A stretch of 64,000 nt of DNA from Salinispora oceanensis. GTDB lineage: Bacteria > Actinomycetota > Actinomycetes > Mycobacteriales > Micromonosporaceae. Both the position numbers and the translations under genes were made by a program. Within the stretch, counting starts at the first letter, position 1, and each line of letters opens with the position of its first letter. Below are positions 26,371 to 34,962 of this stretch, piece after piece. The notes under the pieces are model-generated. The model saw only the letters and a program-made list of their open reading frames with translations, was not told where the DNA came from and ran no database searches. Location: NCBI RefSeq assembly GCF_000383575.1, contig NZ_KB911579.1, forward strand, positions 2,512,523 through 2,576,522, in the 5' to 3' direction.

Positions 26371-26574
26371 ACCGCCCGTCCGCAGACGTGAAGCGGCCGT
26401 AGATGACCGGCATTGAGGGGCCGCGTTGGTCCTGCTGAGGCTTCCCGGCTACCCTGGACCCGACCGTGACCACAGATGCGCTCCGCCGCCCGTCCCGCAG
26501 GTCCGGTCCGTTGTCCGCAAGCGGACGCCGGTGTCATCCGGTCCGCCCCGCACATTGCATCGAAAGGCTGTCGT

Positions 26575-26676
26575 ATGGGCTCGGTGGTCAAGAAGCGCCG
26601 CAAGCGCATGGCTAAGAAGAAGCACCGCAAGCTGCTGCGCAAGACCCGCGTCCAGCGTCGCCGTCTCGGCAAGTGA
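26575..26676 (+). CDS. bS22-like AURKAIP1/COX24 domain small basic protein
   Basis: A 33-residue very basic peptide, [19 protein letters not shown] and so on to RRRLGK. It matches the AURKAIP1/COX24 family, found as the extra small-subunit ribosomal protein bS22 in mycobacteria (Rv0500B position). AAAGG lies about 8 nt before ATG. It would sit in the 30S subunit near the decoding region. Confidence 0.9.
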   Translation: MGSVVKKRRKRMAKKKHRKLLRKTRVQRRRLGK

Positions 26677-26739
26677 TCCGGCGCCGGGCTGGTCCCGGCA
26701 CCGTCATCACGTGCCAGCTGTCGACCCTCGGAGGCTTAG

Positions 26740-26799
26740 GTGATCAAGCCGCGGATGTTCCGGCTCGATCCCGCCTGCCGAGGACGGTGTGCGGCATGA
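26740..26799 (+). CDS. Possible 19-residue upstream peptide coupled to the epimerase gene
   Basis: GTG at 26740 is preceded by GGAGG at 26730-26734 with 5-nt spacing, the best ribosome site in this stretch. The frame encodes 19 residues with two Cys (MIKPRMFRLDPACRGRCAA) and its TGA overlaps the epimerase ATG as ATGA. It may serve to load ribosomes onto the epimerase start, which has no good site of its own. No homologue is known to me. Confidence 0.4.
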   Translation: MIKPRMFRLDPACRGRCAA

Positions 26800-27872
26800 C
26801 CCCCGGTGGCCCCTCTGGTGCCCCGGGGGTCGTCGTCGTGACCGGGGTCAGTCGCTACCTCGGCGCTCACGTCGCCGCGCGGCTCGCCGCCGACCCGCGG
26901 GTCGGACGGGTTATCGGAGTCGATCCACCCGCGGCGGGTGGGGAGCTCACCGACCTGCTCAACGGGGTCGAGCGGGTCCGGGTGGACGCTGGTTCGATCG
27001 GTGGCCTCCTCACCGACCTCGACGTTGACGCCGTCGTGCACCTGGCCCTGGTCAGTGCTCCCGACCAGCAGCACGGGGGCCGCGCGGCCATGAAGGAGCA
27101 GAACGTCATCGGCACGATGCAGCTGCTGGCCGCCGCGCAGCACGCGCCCCGGCTGCGCAAGCTCGTCGTCCGCTCCTCGACCGCCGCCTATGGCGCGTCT
27201 TTCCGTGACCCGGCGGTCTTCACCGAGGAGACCGAGCCGCGGGAGGTACCGCGCGGTGGCTTCGGCCGGGACATCCTGGACATCGAGGGGTACGTGCGAG
27301 GTTTTCGCCGCCGCCGCCCCGACGTGACCGCCACCGTGCTGCGGTTCGCGCCGTTCATCGGCTCAACCGCCGACACCACGCTCACCCGCTACTTCGCCCA
27401 ACCGCTGGTACCCACCGTGTTCGGCCGCGACCCGCGGCTGCAGTTCCTGCACTTCGAGGATGCGCTGGAGGTGCTGCACCGGTCGATCGTGCTGGACCAC
27501 CCCGGCACCTACAACGTCGCCGGCCCCGGGGTGCTGGCGCTCTCCCAGGCCATTCGGCGGGCCGGCCGGGTCGCGGTGCCGGTGCTGGAACCGGGCCTGT
27601 CCGGGGCGGCCGCGCTGGCCCGTACGGCCGGCTTCGGCCGCTACGGGCTGGACCAGGTCGACCTCTTCGTGCACGGTCGGGTCGTGGACACCAGCCGGCT
27701 CGAGCGGGAGTTTGGCTTCACCCCACGCTCGACCGCTGCCGCCTTCGACGACTTCATCCGCGCCCACCGGAACGGGATCGTGGTGACCCGGGAACGCCTC
27801 GCCGCCGCTGAGCAGCTGGTGCTCGACGGGGTCCGGCAGGTCCGCTCCGCCGCCGCTGGGGAGCGGTCGTGA
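26796..27872 (+). CDS. NAD-dependent epimerase/dehydratase (Rv0501-like)
   Basis: A 358-residue extended SDR protein. The Rossmann motif is VVVTGVSRYLGAHVAARL (a G-x-x-x-x-G variant), followed by GVDPP, VVHLALVSAP and RSSTAAYGAS. The catalytic YxxxK is not clear: near the expected place is DILDIEGYVRGFRRRRP, so activity is uncertain. In Mycobacterium the gene is called galE2 (Rv0501). The stop overlaps the acyltransferase start by 4 nt (GTGA). Confidence 0.82.
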   Translation: MTPGGPSGAPGVVVVTGVSRYLGAHVAARLAADPRVGRVIGVDPPAAGGELTDLLNGVERVRVDAGSIGGLLTDLDVDAVVHLALVSAPDQQHGGRAAMKEQNVIGTMQLLAAAQHAPRLRKLVVRSSTAAYGASFRDPAVFTEETEPREVPRGGFGRDILDIEGYVRGFRRRRPDVTATVLRFAPFIGSTADTTLTRYFAQPLVPTVFGRDPRLQFLHFEDALEVLHRSIVLDHPGTYNVAGPGVLALSQAIRRAGRVAVPVLEPGLSGAAALARTAGFGRYGLDQVDLFVHGRVVDTSRLEREFGFTPRSTAAAFDDFIRAHRNGIVVTRERLAAAEQLVLDGVRQVRSAAAGERS

Positions 27873-28741
27873 CCGGCGGGAGGGTCTCCGAACAGCCCGG
27901 CGATCACTGGGACCAGAAGGTGGCGAGCGGGCTGGCGTTTCTGCGCGGACGCCTCGCCGGCGACTACGAGATCGACGAGTTCGGCTTCGACCCGCAGCTC
28001 ACCAGCTCCGTGTTCCATCCGCTGGTGCGGCTGCTCTACCGCGACTGGTTCCGCACCGAGGTCACCGGGCTGGAGCACGTGCCCGACGCGGGAGCCGGCC
28101 TCGTGGTGGGCAACCACTCTGGCACGGTGGCCCTGGACGCGCTGATCCTCTCGGCGATGATCCACGACCAGCACCCGCAGCACCGGTTTCTCCGCCTGCT
28201 CGGCGCGGACCTCATCTTCCGGATGCCGGTGGTGTCGGCGGTCGCCCGCAAGGGTGGCGGCACGGTCGCCTGCAACCCGGACGCCGAGCGGCTGCTCGAC
28301 TCCGGTGAGTTGGTCGGCGTCTTCCCCGAGGGCTTCAAGGGCATCGGCAAGCTGTACGCGGAGCGCTACAAGCTACAACGGTTCGGTCGGGGTGGCTTCG
28401 TCTCCGCGGCATTGCGGACAGGAACCCCGATCGTGCCGGTGGCGATAGTCGGTGGCGAGGAGACCTACCCGATGCTCGCCGATGTGAAGCCGCTCGCCCG
28501 GCTGCTGAAGCTGCCGTACTTCCCCGTCACGCCGACCTTCCCCTGGCTCGGGCCGCTGGGCATGGTGCCGCTGCCGAGTAAATGGCTGATCGAGTTCTGC
28601 CCGCCGATCGCCACCGAGCACCTGACCGACTCGGCCGATGACCCGCTGGTCGTGTTCAACCTCGCCGACCAGGTGCGGGAGACCATTCAGCAGACCCTGC
28701 ACCGGCTGTTGGAGCAGCGGCCGGACCCGTTCGGCCCCTGA
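27869..28741 (+). CDS. Lysophospholipid acyltransferase family protein (Rv0502-like)
   Basis: A 290-residue PlsC-type acyltransferase. The HX4D motif appears as a variant, VVGNHSGTVALDALIL, and the glycerol-phosphate-binding motif as GVFPEGFKGIGKLY; IVPVAIVGGEETYP follows. It probably acylates a phospholipid or glycolipid at the inner face of the membrane. It overlaps the epimerase gene by 4 nt, as Rv0501-Rv0502. Confidence 0.88.
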   Translation: MTGGRVSEQPGDHWDQKVASGLAFLRGRLAGDYEIDEFGFDPQLTSSVFHPLVRLLYRDWFRTEVTGLEHVPDAGAGLVVGNHSGTVALDALILSAMIHDQHPQHRFLRLLGADLIFRMPVVSAVARKGGGTVACNPDAERLLDSGELVGVFPEGFKGIGKLYAERYKLQRFGRGGFVSAALRTGTPIVPVAIVGGEETYPMLADVKPLARLLKLPYFPVTPTFPWLGPLGMVPLPSKWLIEFCPPIATEHLTDSADDPLVVFNLADQVRETIQQTLHRLLEQRPDPFGP

Positions 28742-28820
28742 CCGGGGGCGCCACCAGCGGCGAGCCCGCGGGCGGGCAAATTCGGTTGCGATCGACTGGT
28801 GCCCTCGTACGGTGCTCGTT

Positions 28821-30089
28821 GTGCGGAGAGTCGTCGAGGCGGTCGTACCAGCTCGGTTGGGCACTGGGTTCCGTTGGTTGCTGGCGTCGTCGTGGGCGAC
28901 GAACCTGAGCGACGGGATCGCGGTGGCGGCCGGGCCGCTGCTGGTGGCGTCGCTGACCACCAACCCGCTCCTGGTCGCCCTGGCGGCCCTGCTGCGCTGG
29001 GCGCCGCAGCTGGTGTTCGGCCTCTGGGCCGGGGTGCTCTCCGATCGCCTCGACCGGCGGCGCATCGTGCTGGTGGCGAACGCGGTCCGGGTCGGCGCGC
29101 TGGGCGTGCTGGTCGGGGCGTTGGTGACCGACCGGGTGTCGGTGCCGGTGGTGCTGCTGACGCTGGCGCTACTCGCCACCGCCGAGGTGTTCGTGGACAA
29201 CACCACCGGGACGCTGACGCCGATGCTGGTGCGCCGGGAGGACCTGGCGATCGCCAACGCCCGCGTCCTGGCCGGGGTCATCACGCTGAACAAGCTGGCC
29301 GGCCCGGCGCTCGGGGCCGTGCTCTTCGCAGCCGGTCGGTCCTGGCCCTTCGCCACCAATACGGTTCTCCTCGCGGCCGGGCTGCTGTTGGTGTCCCGGT
29401 TGTCGCTGCCGCCGCGGGAGCGGGAATCGGCGGGTCAGCACCGTGATCTGCGCGGTGATATCGGGGCGGGGTTCCGCTGGGCGGTCCGTCATCCGGCCGT
29501 TCGGACGCTCTGCCTGACCGTCCTGTTCTTCAACATCACCTACGGCGCCGCCTGGTCCATCCTGGTGCTCTACGCCGAGGCGCGGCTCGGCCTCGGTGCC
29601 GTCGGCTTCGGCCTGATCAGTACGGCGATGGCGGCCGGCGGGCTGCTCGCCACCGTCGGGTACGGCTGGCTCACCCGTCGGGTGAGCCTCGGGGACATCA
29701 TGCGGGCCGGGCTGATCATCGAAACGCTCACCCACCTCGGTCTCGCCGTCACCACCTCGCCCTGGGTCGCCTCGGCCATCCTCTTCGGTTTCGGGGCGCA
29801 CGCGTTCACCTGGGGCACCACCGCCCTGACCATTCTGCAGCGGGCGGTTCCGATCTACTTTCAGGGTCGGGTCAACAGCATCTACACCATGAGTGGGTTC
29901 GGCGGGCTGGTTGTCGGCGCGGCGCTCGGCGGCCCGCTGGTCACCCTGCTCGGGATGACCGCTCCATTCTGGTTCGCCTTCGCCGGCTCGGCGCTGCTCG
30001 TCGCGGGACTGTGGCGCCAGTTCGCCCACCTCGCCCACACCGACGACCCGACGCCAACCCCGGTTCCGGCCGAATCAACCGCCCGGTGA
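28821..30089 (+). CDS. MFS transporter, EntS-like
   Basis: A 422-residue major facilitator protein with about 12 hydrophobic helices. It begins with LASSWATNLSDGIAVAAGPLL, has the loop 2-3 motif GVLSDRLDRRRIVLVAN and the loop VDNTTGTLTPMLVRREDLAIANARV typical of the EntS/siderophore-exporter-like group. TACGGT at 28808-28813 is 7 nt before GTG 28821, marking a leaderless start, although the frame is open from 28638 inside the previous gene. Substrate unknown. Confidence 0.88.
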   Translation: MRRVVEAVVPARLGTGFRWLLASSWATNLSDGIAVAAGPLLVASLTTNPLLVALAALLRWAPQLVFGLWAGVLSDRLDRRRIVLVANAVRVGALGVLVGALVTDRVSVPVVLLTLALLATAEVFVDNTTGTLTPMLVRREDLAIANARVLAGVITLNKLAGPALGAVLFAAGRSWPFATNTVLLAAGLLLVSRLSLPPRERESAGQHRDLRGDIGAGFRWAVRHPAVRTLCLTVLFFNITYGAAWSILVLYAEARLGLGAVGFGLISTAMAAGGLLATVGYGWLTRRVSLGDIMRAGLIIETLTHLGLAVTTSPWVASAILFGFGAHAFTWGTTALTILQRAVPIYFQGRVNSIYTMSGFGGLVVGAALGGPLVTLLGMTAPFWFAFAGSALLVAGLWRQFAHLAHTDDPTPTPVPAESTAR

Positions 30090-30118
30090 CGGCGACGGGA
30101 ACGCACTGGCGGGGGAGC

Positions 30119-30991
30119 TCACGTCCGGACGGACGAACGGCGGCGGTGCCGCGCCAGCCCCGCGGTCACCGCTCCGGCGACCAGCCCGACGGCGGCGGTG
30201 GAGGGAACGGCGATCTTGACCGCCCGACGCCCGGTGCGGAAGTCCCGTACCTCCCATCCGCGTCGGCGGGCCTCCCGCAGCAGCGCGGAATCCGGGTTGA
30301 CGGCGACCCCGCGGCCGGCCGCCGCGAGCATCGGCAGATCATTGGCGGAGTCGCTGTAGGCGGTGCAGCGGGAGAGATCCAACCCTTCCGCCGCGGCGAG
30401 CCGGGTCACCGCCTCCGCCTTCGCGGGCCCGTGCATAAGGTCGCCGACCAGCCGTCCGGTGTAGGCGCCGTCAACCACCTCGGCCACCGTTCCGATGGCC
30501 CCGGTGAGCCCCAGCCGGGTGGCGATCACCCGGCCGATCTCGACCGGGGCGGCGCTGATCAGCCAGACCCGTTGCCCGGCGTCGAGGTGCCCCTGGGCGA
30601 GCCGCCGGGCACCGGCCCAGATCCGCGGCGCCATCAGCTCGTCGAAGATCTCCTCGGCGAGGCGCTCCACGTCCTCCACCCGCCAGCCTTCGACGAAGGC
30701 GAGCGCGGCCTCCTTGATCTGCGACATGTCGCCGACATGCTCGGTGGCGAGTACCCGGAACCGCAGCTGTTGCCAGGCGAAGCGGAGTAGGTCGCTGGTG
30801 GTGACGTAGTTGCGCGCGGCGAGTCCGCGGGCGAACCAGTAGATCGACGCACCCTGCATCATGGTGTTGTCCACGTCAAAGAAGGCAGCCGCGGCCCGGT
30901 CCGGCAGCGGGGTCGACACGCCGCTGGCCGAGTTTCCCCCGGGGAGGTGACTGCAGGTGTCGGTGTCGACGGGCACCTCTCGGCTGGCCAC
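30119..30991 (-). CDS. HAD-IB family hydrolase, SerB1-like, with C-terminal membrane segment
   Basis: A 290-residue HAD phosphatase of subfamily IB (Rv0505c-like). Motif I is FFDVDNTMMQG, motif II is LISAAPVEIG, motif III is a Lys in HGPAKAEAV and motif IV is YSDSANDLPML. Unlike phosphoserine phosphatase, a hydrophobic stretch near residue 262 (IAVPSTAAVGLVAGAVTAGLA) is followed by a basic tail, suggesting anchoring to the membrane. The substrate may be a phospholipid-related phosphate rather than phosphoserine; that is inference. Confidence 0.87.
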   Translation of the reverse strand: MASREVPVDTDTCSHLPGGNSASGVSTPLPDRAAAAFFDVDNTMMQGASIYWFARGLAARNYVTTSDLLRFAWQQLRFRVLATEHVGDMSQIKEAALAFVEGWRVEDVERLAEEIFDELMAPRIWAGARRLAQGHLDAGQRVWLISAAPVEIGRVIATRLGLTGAIGTVAEVVDGAYTGRLVGDLMHGPAKAEAVTRLAAAEGLDLSRCTAYSDSANDLPMLAAAGRGVAVNPDSALLREARRRGWEVRDFRTGRRAVKIAVPSTAAVGLVAGAVTAGLARHRRRSSVRT

Positions 30992-31094
30992 GCGCTCCCC
31001 CTCCGTACGACCGGCGCACCGTGCGCCACCTGGCGAGGGTAGCCGGGTGGCTGACCGAGGCGGGCCCGCAACCGGGCAAACGACCCAGGTGTGC

Positions 31095-31134
31095 GGCGGG
31101 CCGGCGGCTCCTTGGGGAGCGGGGCCGGCCCGCC
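31095..31134 (-). terminator. Hairpin terminator after rsbN
   Basis: GGCGGGCCGGC (31095-31105) pairs perfectly with 31124-31134 around an 18-nt loop, starting 10 nt after the rsbN stop on the minus strand. Confidence 0.7.
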
Positions 31135-31144
31135 GCGGGCGGTG

Positions 31145-32029
31145 TCAGCGGTCGGCGGGGCAGCTCGCCGGAGTGGGGCCGAGCATGTCGCTGCCGCCCG
31201 GCGCGGGCAGCCCGCAGCCGATGGCGGCGCGCAGCGCGTCCGAGCGCCGAAGAGCATCGCCGAGGAGCGCGAGTGAGCGCTGGGTGCGGTCGCGGTCAGC
31301 GCGGGTTCCGTCGCCCAGGAGTTCGCTGACCGCCGTACGCTGCGCGGTGACAAAGGTGTTGACCACGTCCAGCGCCGTCAGGTCGGAGCCCTGTACCGCG
31401 GCGGTGGTGAGCAGGCGTACGCCCTGGCGGGTGTCGGCGTCCATGTCATCCAGGACGCCGCTGTAGCCGACCCGGTCGCCGCGCAGTTGGGCTGCCTCGC
31501 TCAGCCGAGTGCGCGCGAAGTCCAGGAAGAGCTGCCCACGGCTGTGGTCCGAGCCGGTCAACGCGAGCTGAGCGCGCTCGGTTGACCGCTTCATTCCATA
31601 CAGGGCGTCGCCCGGTACCGCATTCTCACTGGCCGCGGAGATACCGGAGACGGCGACGGCTCCGGTCGCGATGCCGATCAGGATCGCACCGCGGGCTCGG
31701 GCCCGCCGTGCGGTGACGGTGGGGAGGAGGAAGGAACGGTTCGACGCCGGGCGGTGCTCCGTCCGATCGGCGGCGACCGTCGAGGCGGGCCGACCAAGGC
31801 CCTCGCGTTCGGCGGTGGCCAGCAGCATCGCCCGTAGGCCGGTCCGGAACTCGGTACTGACCTCGACCGTCGGGGCGGTGTCACCGAGCTGCTGCCCGAC
31901 CGCGACGAGATCCGTGAGCTTGTCGTCAACTCGGGATCGGACGTGGTGTCGTCGGCCGCCGTTTGCTTCGTCGAGAAGTTGCGCGAAGCGCTCGGCGCGC
32001 CGACGGGAGACAAAGAGGTCGCTGTTCAC
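31145..32029 (-). CDS. rsbN: RsbN-like anti-sigma factor of BldN (DUF5667)
   Basis: A 294-residue membrane protein directly downstream of the bldN-like sigma gene, the place of rsbN in Streptomyces. Residues 1-75 (LFVSRRRAERFAQLLDEANG, VRSRVDDKLTDLVAVGQQL) would be the cytoplasmic sigma-binding part. A membrane helix at about 118-138 (GAILIGIATGAVAVSGISAA) leads to an external domain with ENAVPGDALYGMKRSTERAQL, the DUF5667 signature. GTG 32029 with GGGAGGTG upstream is chosen; the frame is open from 32077. A promoter matching the BldN consensus lies about 150 nt upstream. Confidence 0.82.
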   Translation of the reverse strand: MNSDLFVSRRRAERFAQLLDEANGGRRHHVRSRVDDKLTDLVAVGQQLGDTAPTVEVSTEFRTGLRAMLLATAEREGLGRPASTVAADRTEHRPASNRSFLLPTVTARRARARGAILIGIATGAVAVSGISAASENAVPGDALYGMKRSTERAQLALTGSDHSRGQLFLDFARTRLSEAAQLRGDRVGYSGVLDDMDADTRQGVRLLTTAAVQGSDLTALDVVNTFVTAQRTAVSELLGDGTRADRDRTQRSLALLGDALRRSDALRAAIGCGLPAPGGSDMLGPTPASCPADR

Positions 32030-32176
32030 CGCTGGCACCTCCCTCGCTGGGCGCGGCCGGGCGGCCGCGATCGTCACCGGCGACCGGGACGGGCTGGCGC
32101 CACGGGAGGCTCGAGGCCGGCGGTGGGCCGGACCCGAAACCCGGGGGACGCCGGGGCTGTGTCGGTCGCACTCGGA

Positions 32177-32205
32177 TGAACGCGCCGCGCCGGGTCGGGG
32201 TTACG
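32177..32205 (-). promoter_or_regulatory. Predicted sigma-BldN-type promoter for rsbN
   Basis: On the minus strand CGTAAC (32205-32200) and CGTTCA (32182-32177) are separated by 17 nt. The consensus recalled for Streptomyces sigma-BldN is CGTAAC, 16 nt, CGTTGA. A BldN-dependent rsbN promoter is known there, so the anti-sigma factor would be under feedback control here too. Confidence 0.55.
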
Positions 32206-32287
32206 GGGCCAAGCGTGGAGAAAGCACGGGGAGTAATCGATATCACCGAAGCTCGATCTGCCCGGCGTCCCCGCCCTACCAGCGCGG

Positions 32288-33223
32288 CTATGCCCGGAAG
32301 CCGTCCGGGAGCAGCCGGGCTAGGGCCCGAACCGCCCGGTACTGCAAGGCCTTGATCGCGCCCTCGTTCTTGCCCATGGCCCGCGCCGTCTCCGCCACCG
32401 AGAAGCCCTGGAGGAAGCGGAGCACGATGCACTCCTGCTGTTCCGGGTTGAGCTGCTTGACCGCGCTGAGCAGGGTGACGTTGGTGATGTGCTCAACCAC
32501 AGCCGCCTCTGGGCTGCCTTCCGGCCCTCGGTCTTCGCGTTCGGCGTCGAGGACATCACCCGTGGTCACCTCGAGCCGGTAGCGGCCGGATTTGAAATGG
32601 TCCGCCACCAGGTTGCGGGCGATCGTCACCAGCCAGGCCCCGAGGTCTCGGCCCTGCCAGGTGAAGCTACCGATTCGCTTCAGCGCCCGGAGGAAGGTGT
32701 CGGAGGTGAGGTCCTCTGCCAGTTGCCGGTTGCCCACCCGGAAGTAGACGAAGCGAAAGACGGTGTCCACGTATCGGTCGTAGATCAGGCCGAAGGCCTC
32801 GGCCTCCCCGGCCTGTGCGCGCTCGACCAAGGCCCAGATTTCGGTCGCTGGGTCGGACGGGTCGGGACGGCTCGGGTAGCCGGTGGCGGGTGCGCTGGCG
32901 GGCAGCGCGGGCAGCACCGCCGTGTCGGTGGCGGCGGAGTCGGTGGTGGTGGACGGTTCGGCGCTCCGGCGGCCCTGTACCGGCATCGCCGGCCGGGTTG
33001 GCGAGGCGACCCGGGCCCCGACCGGCTTGGCGTTCGCGCCCGGTGTCCCGCTCCGGGCGGGGGCCTCGTTGGGGTGTGGACGGTTGCGTACCCCGCTTTC
33101 GCTCCAGGCGCCGAGCCGCCCGTCATCTCGGGGCCCGCGGGGTGTCAACCGTTCGTTCGTCGTTGCTCGGGAGGGCTGGTCACCCAGGCCGATCGGCCGC
33201 TGCGCGTAGCCGAAGGTCGTCAT
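32288..33223 (-). CDS. bldN: ECF-type sigma factor BldN
   Basis: A 311-residue sigma factor. The C-terminal 185 residues are a full ECF sigma: region 2 (FGLIYDRYVDTVFRFVYFRV, QLAEDLTSDTFLRALKRI, FTWQGRDLGAWLVTIARNL) and region 4 (PEQQECIVLRFLQGFSVAE, MGKNEGAIKALQYRAVRAL), close to BldN, which controls aerial development and sporulation genes in Streptomyces. About 125 N-terminal residues rich in Pro/Ser/Ala precede it; BldN in S. coelicolor has a processed N-terminal extension (recalled). ATG 33223 has GGAGGTG upstream; the frame is open to 33412. Confidence 0.9.
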   Translation of the reverse strand: MTTFGYAQRPIGLGDQPSRATTNERLTPRGPRDDGRLGAWSESGVRNRPHPNEAPARSGTPGANAKPVGARVASPTRPAMPVQGRRSAEPSTTTDSAATDTAVLPALPASAPATGYPSRPDPSDPATEIWALVERAQAGEAEAFGLIYDRYVDTVFRFVYFRVGNRQLAEDLTSDTFLRALKRIGSFTWQGRDLGAWLVTIARNLVADHFKSGRYRLEVTTGDVLDAEREDRGPEGSPEAAVVEHITNVTLLSAVKQLNPEQQECIVLRFLQGFSVAETARAMGKNEGAIKALQYRAVRALARLLPDGFRA

Positions 33224-33357
33224 CGGGGCACCTCCGTCGAGCGGCCCGAGTCCCCGGCGTGCGGTTGGGGTCGGTCGGGCACGCATGGTCTGGGTAGGGG
33301 ACCTGCCGGCGCAGGGCGAATCCCCGTGAGGTGCTGGTCCAATGCGCTGTCGGGCAC
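33220..33357 (-). CDS. Possible 45-residue upstream ORF coupled to bldN
   Basis: GTG at 33357 has GGAGG 6 nt upstream. The frame runs 45 codons (MPDSALDQHLTGIRPAPAG and so on) and its TGA overlaps the bldN ATG as ATGA. It could couple bldN translation to an upstream peptide. Pro-rich composition and lack of known homologues make coding uncertain; it also overlaps a longer open frame continuous with bldN. Confidence 0.35.
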   Translation of the reverse strand: MPDSALDQHLTGIRPAPAGPLPRPCVPDRPQPHAGDSGRSTEVPR

Positions 33358-34027
33358 GGTGGGCCTCCTCGGGCTGAGGGGTTGTCGACTCACGGAAAAC
33401 GGGGTGAGTCAACCCGAGTGATGATAGGGGTCAACGTCACCCGCGCGTGGCAAGTCCGTTACACAGGGCCAAAGTATTTCCGGTCGTGTCGCACTACTGC
33501 CGGACCAGTTGTCCGTCGTGTGCGGTTGACTTTCGGATTCCCCGGTGTTTTGAGGAGAATCCCAGGTGGATCGGGGTGTGGATGGTCGTGGCGAGGTGTG
33601 CGGCGACCGGTCGGAGGGGCGCGATGGCGGCAACGGCCTGCTCTGGTGGCAGGTGGAGGGCGTCCTTGATCTCACGGCACGTGACCGCTCGGTCCCATGG
33701 GTGGGACGGGCTGAGGTGGGTTGCGATGCCCGGCGTGTCGCTGGTCGCCGTCCGCCGTGTCGCTGGTCCGCGGCTGCCCGTTCCTTGGCGTCGGTGCGGC
33801 CGTTCGTTCGCCGCTGTGCCAGACTCGACGGCTGTGCAGGAGGTGGCCGGCGACGGTACGAACGCTTCTCCGCGCGCGGCGAAGCTGGTGCCCGCCGGGT
33901 CACCCAGGTGTGGCGCAGGGCGGTACGGGGTGTGCCGCACCCCGCCAACGGCGAAACTGTCCACGCGTACGCGCCGCAAGACCCTGCTCCGGTCGTCGGG
34001 CCGGGGCCGTCCCGACGGAGGAGACCG
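33358..34027. other. Long upstream region of bldN, regulatory signals only
   Basis: About 670 bp without a supported gene between divergent bldN and the glutaredoxin gene. Two palindromic elements are seen: GACTCAC (33387-33393) with GTGAGTC (33404-33410), and TCACGGCACGTGA (33672-33684), whose TnAC and GTnA halves fit a BldD site though its centre does not. Long regulatory regions are common for developmental sigma genes. Open frames crossing it have no recognisable product. Confidence 0.5.
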
Positions 34028-34279
34028 ATGCGTGAACCCCGCCTCACCCTGCTCACCCGGCCTGGTTGCCACCTCTGCGAAGACGCGAAGGCCGCGCTGG
34101 AGCGGGTGGTGTCGGTCACCAACGACCGGTGGGTGGAGAAGGACGTAACCGACGATGTGGAGCTGGAGCGCGAGTACGGGGACCGGCTGCCCGTGGTGCT
34201 GCTCGACGGCAAGGAGCACGGCTACTGGCGCGTTGAGGAGGAGCGGCTGCTCCGGGATCTGACCACTCCGCAACTCTGA
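34028..34279 (+). CDS. Glutaredoxin-like protein (DUF836, Rv0508-like)
   Basis: An 83-residue thioredoxin-fold protein. TLLTRPGCHLCEDAKAALERV holds the redox-active CHLC pair near residue 14; EREYGDRLPVVLLDG gives the cis-Pro. It is likely a mycothiol- or thioredoxin-linked disulfide reductant. ATG 34028 has GGAGGAG upstream; the frame continues back to 33566 but that part has no conserved content. The position before the heme genes matches Rv0508. Confidence 0.88.
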   Translation: MREPRLTLLTRPGCHLCEDAKAALERVVSVTNDRWVEKDVTDDVELEREYGDRLPVVLLDGKEHGYWRVEEERLLRDLTTPQL

Positions 34280-34301
34280 GGCTGCCAGGTAGGGTGCGGC
34301 G

Positions 34302-34949
34302 ATGAGTTCTGCGCACCCGCACCTGGTCTGGGACTGGAACGGAACCCTGCTCAACGATCTGGACCTGATCGTGGCAGCGACCAATGTCGCCTTCGCCAGC
34401 GTCGGTGGGCCGGTGGTGACCACCGACGAGCATCGGGTTCGGTTTCGGCGACCGATCGCCGACTACTACGCCGACGTGCTCGGGCAGGCGGTGGACGAGG
34501 CGGCGTTCGGCCAGCTGGACAAGATCTTCCACGAGGCGTACCTGGACGGGCTGACCACCTGCGCTTTGGCACACGACGCGGTGGACGCGATGTCGTCCTG
34601 GTCCGGGAGCCAGTCGTTGCTGTCCATGTGGTTCCACCAGGATCTGGTGCCGACCGTGCAGACCTACGGACTGACCAAGCACTTCCTGCGGGTGGATGGG
34701 CTCCGGACTGAGGTCGGTGGCGCCCGGAAGGCCGAGTCGCTGACCCGGCACCTGGCTGAGCTGGGGCTGGATGGCCAGGACGTGGTGCTGATCGGTGATT
34801 CGCTCGACGATGCCGAAGCGGCCCGATCGGTCGGTGGCCGCGCGATCCTCTACACCGGGGGGCTTACCGACCCCGCCCGGCTGCGGGCCTCCGGCCATCC
34901 GGTCGCCGAGACCCTCACCGAGGCGGTCGCGCTGGCCCACCCGTATTGA
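34302..34949 (+). CDS. HAD family hydrolase (phosphoglycolate-phosphatase-like)
   Basis: A 215-residue HAD-superfamily phosphatase. Motif I is VWDWNGTLLND, where the first Asp is followed by W-N rather than the usual x-D-G; this DWNGT form is a known subgroup. Motif III Lys is in GGARKAESL and motif IV in LIGDSLDDAEAA. TAGGGT at 34290-34295 is 6 nt before ATG 34302, a leaderless start. Substrate unknown. Confidence 0.87.
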   Translation: MSSAHPHLVWDWNGTLLNDLDLIVAATNVAFASVGGPVVTTDEHRVRFRRPIADYYADVLGQAVDEAAFGQLDKIFHEAYLDGLTTCALAHDAVDAMSSWSGSQSLLSMWFHQDLVPTVQTYGLTKHFLRVDGLRTEVGGARKAESLTRHLAELGLDGQDVVLIGDSLDDAEAARSVGGRAILYTGGLTDPARLRASGHPVAETLTEAVALAHPY

Positions 34950-34962
34950 TCGGGTGCCCGTC

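Noticed and set aside
33566..34027. N-terminal extension of the glutaredoxin gene (frame open to 33566)
   Set aside because: The extension lacks conserved content, and a strong ribosome site lies directly before ATG 34028.
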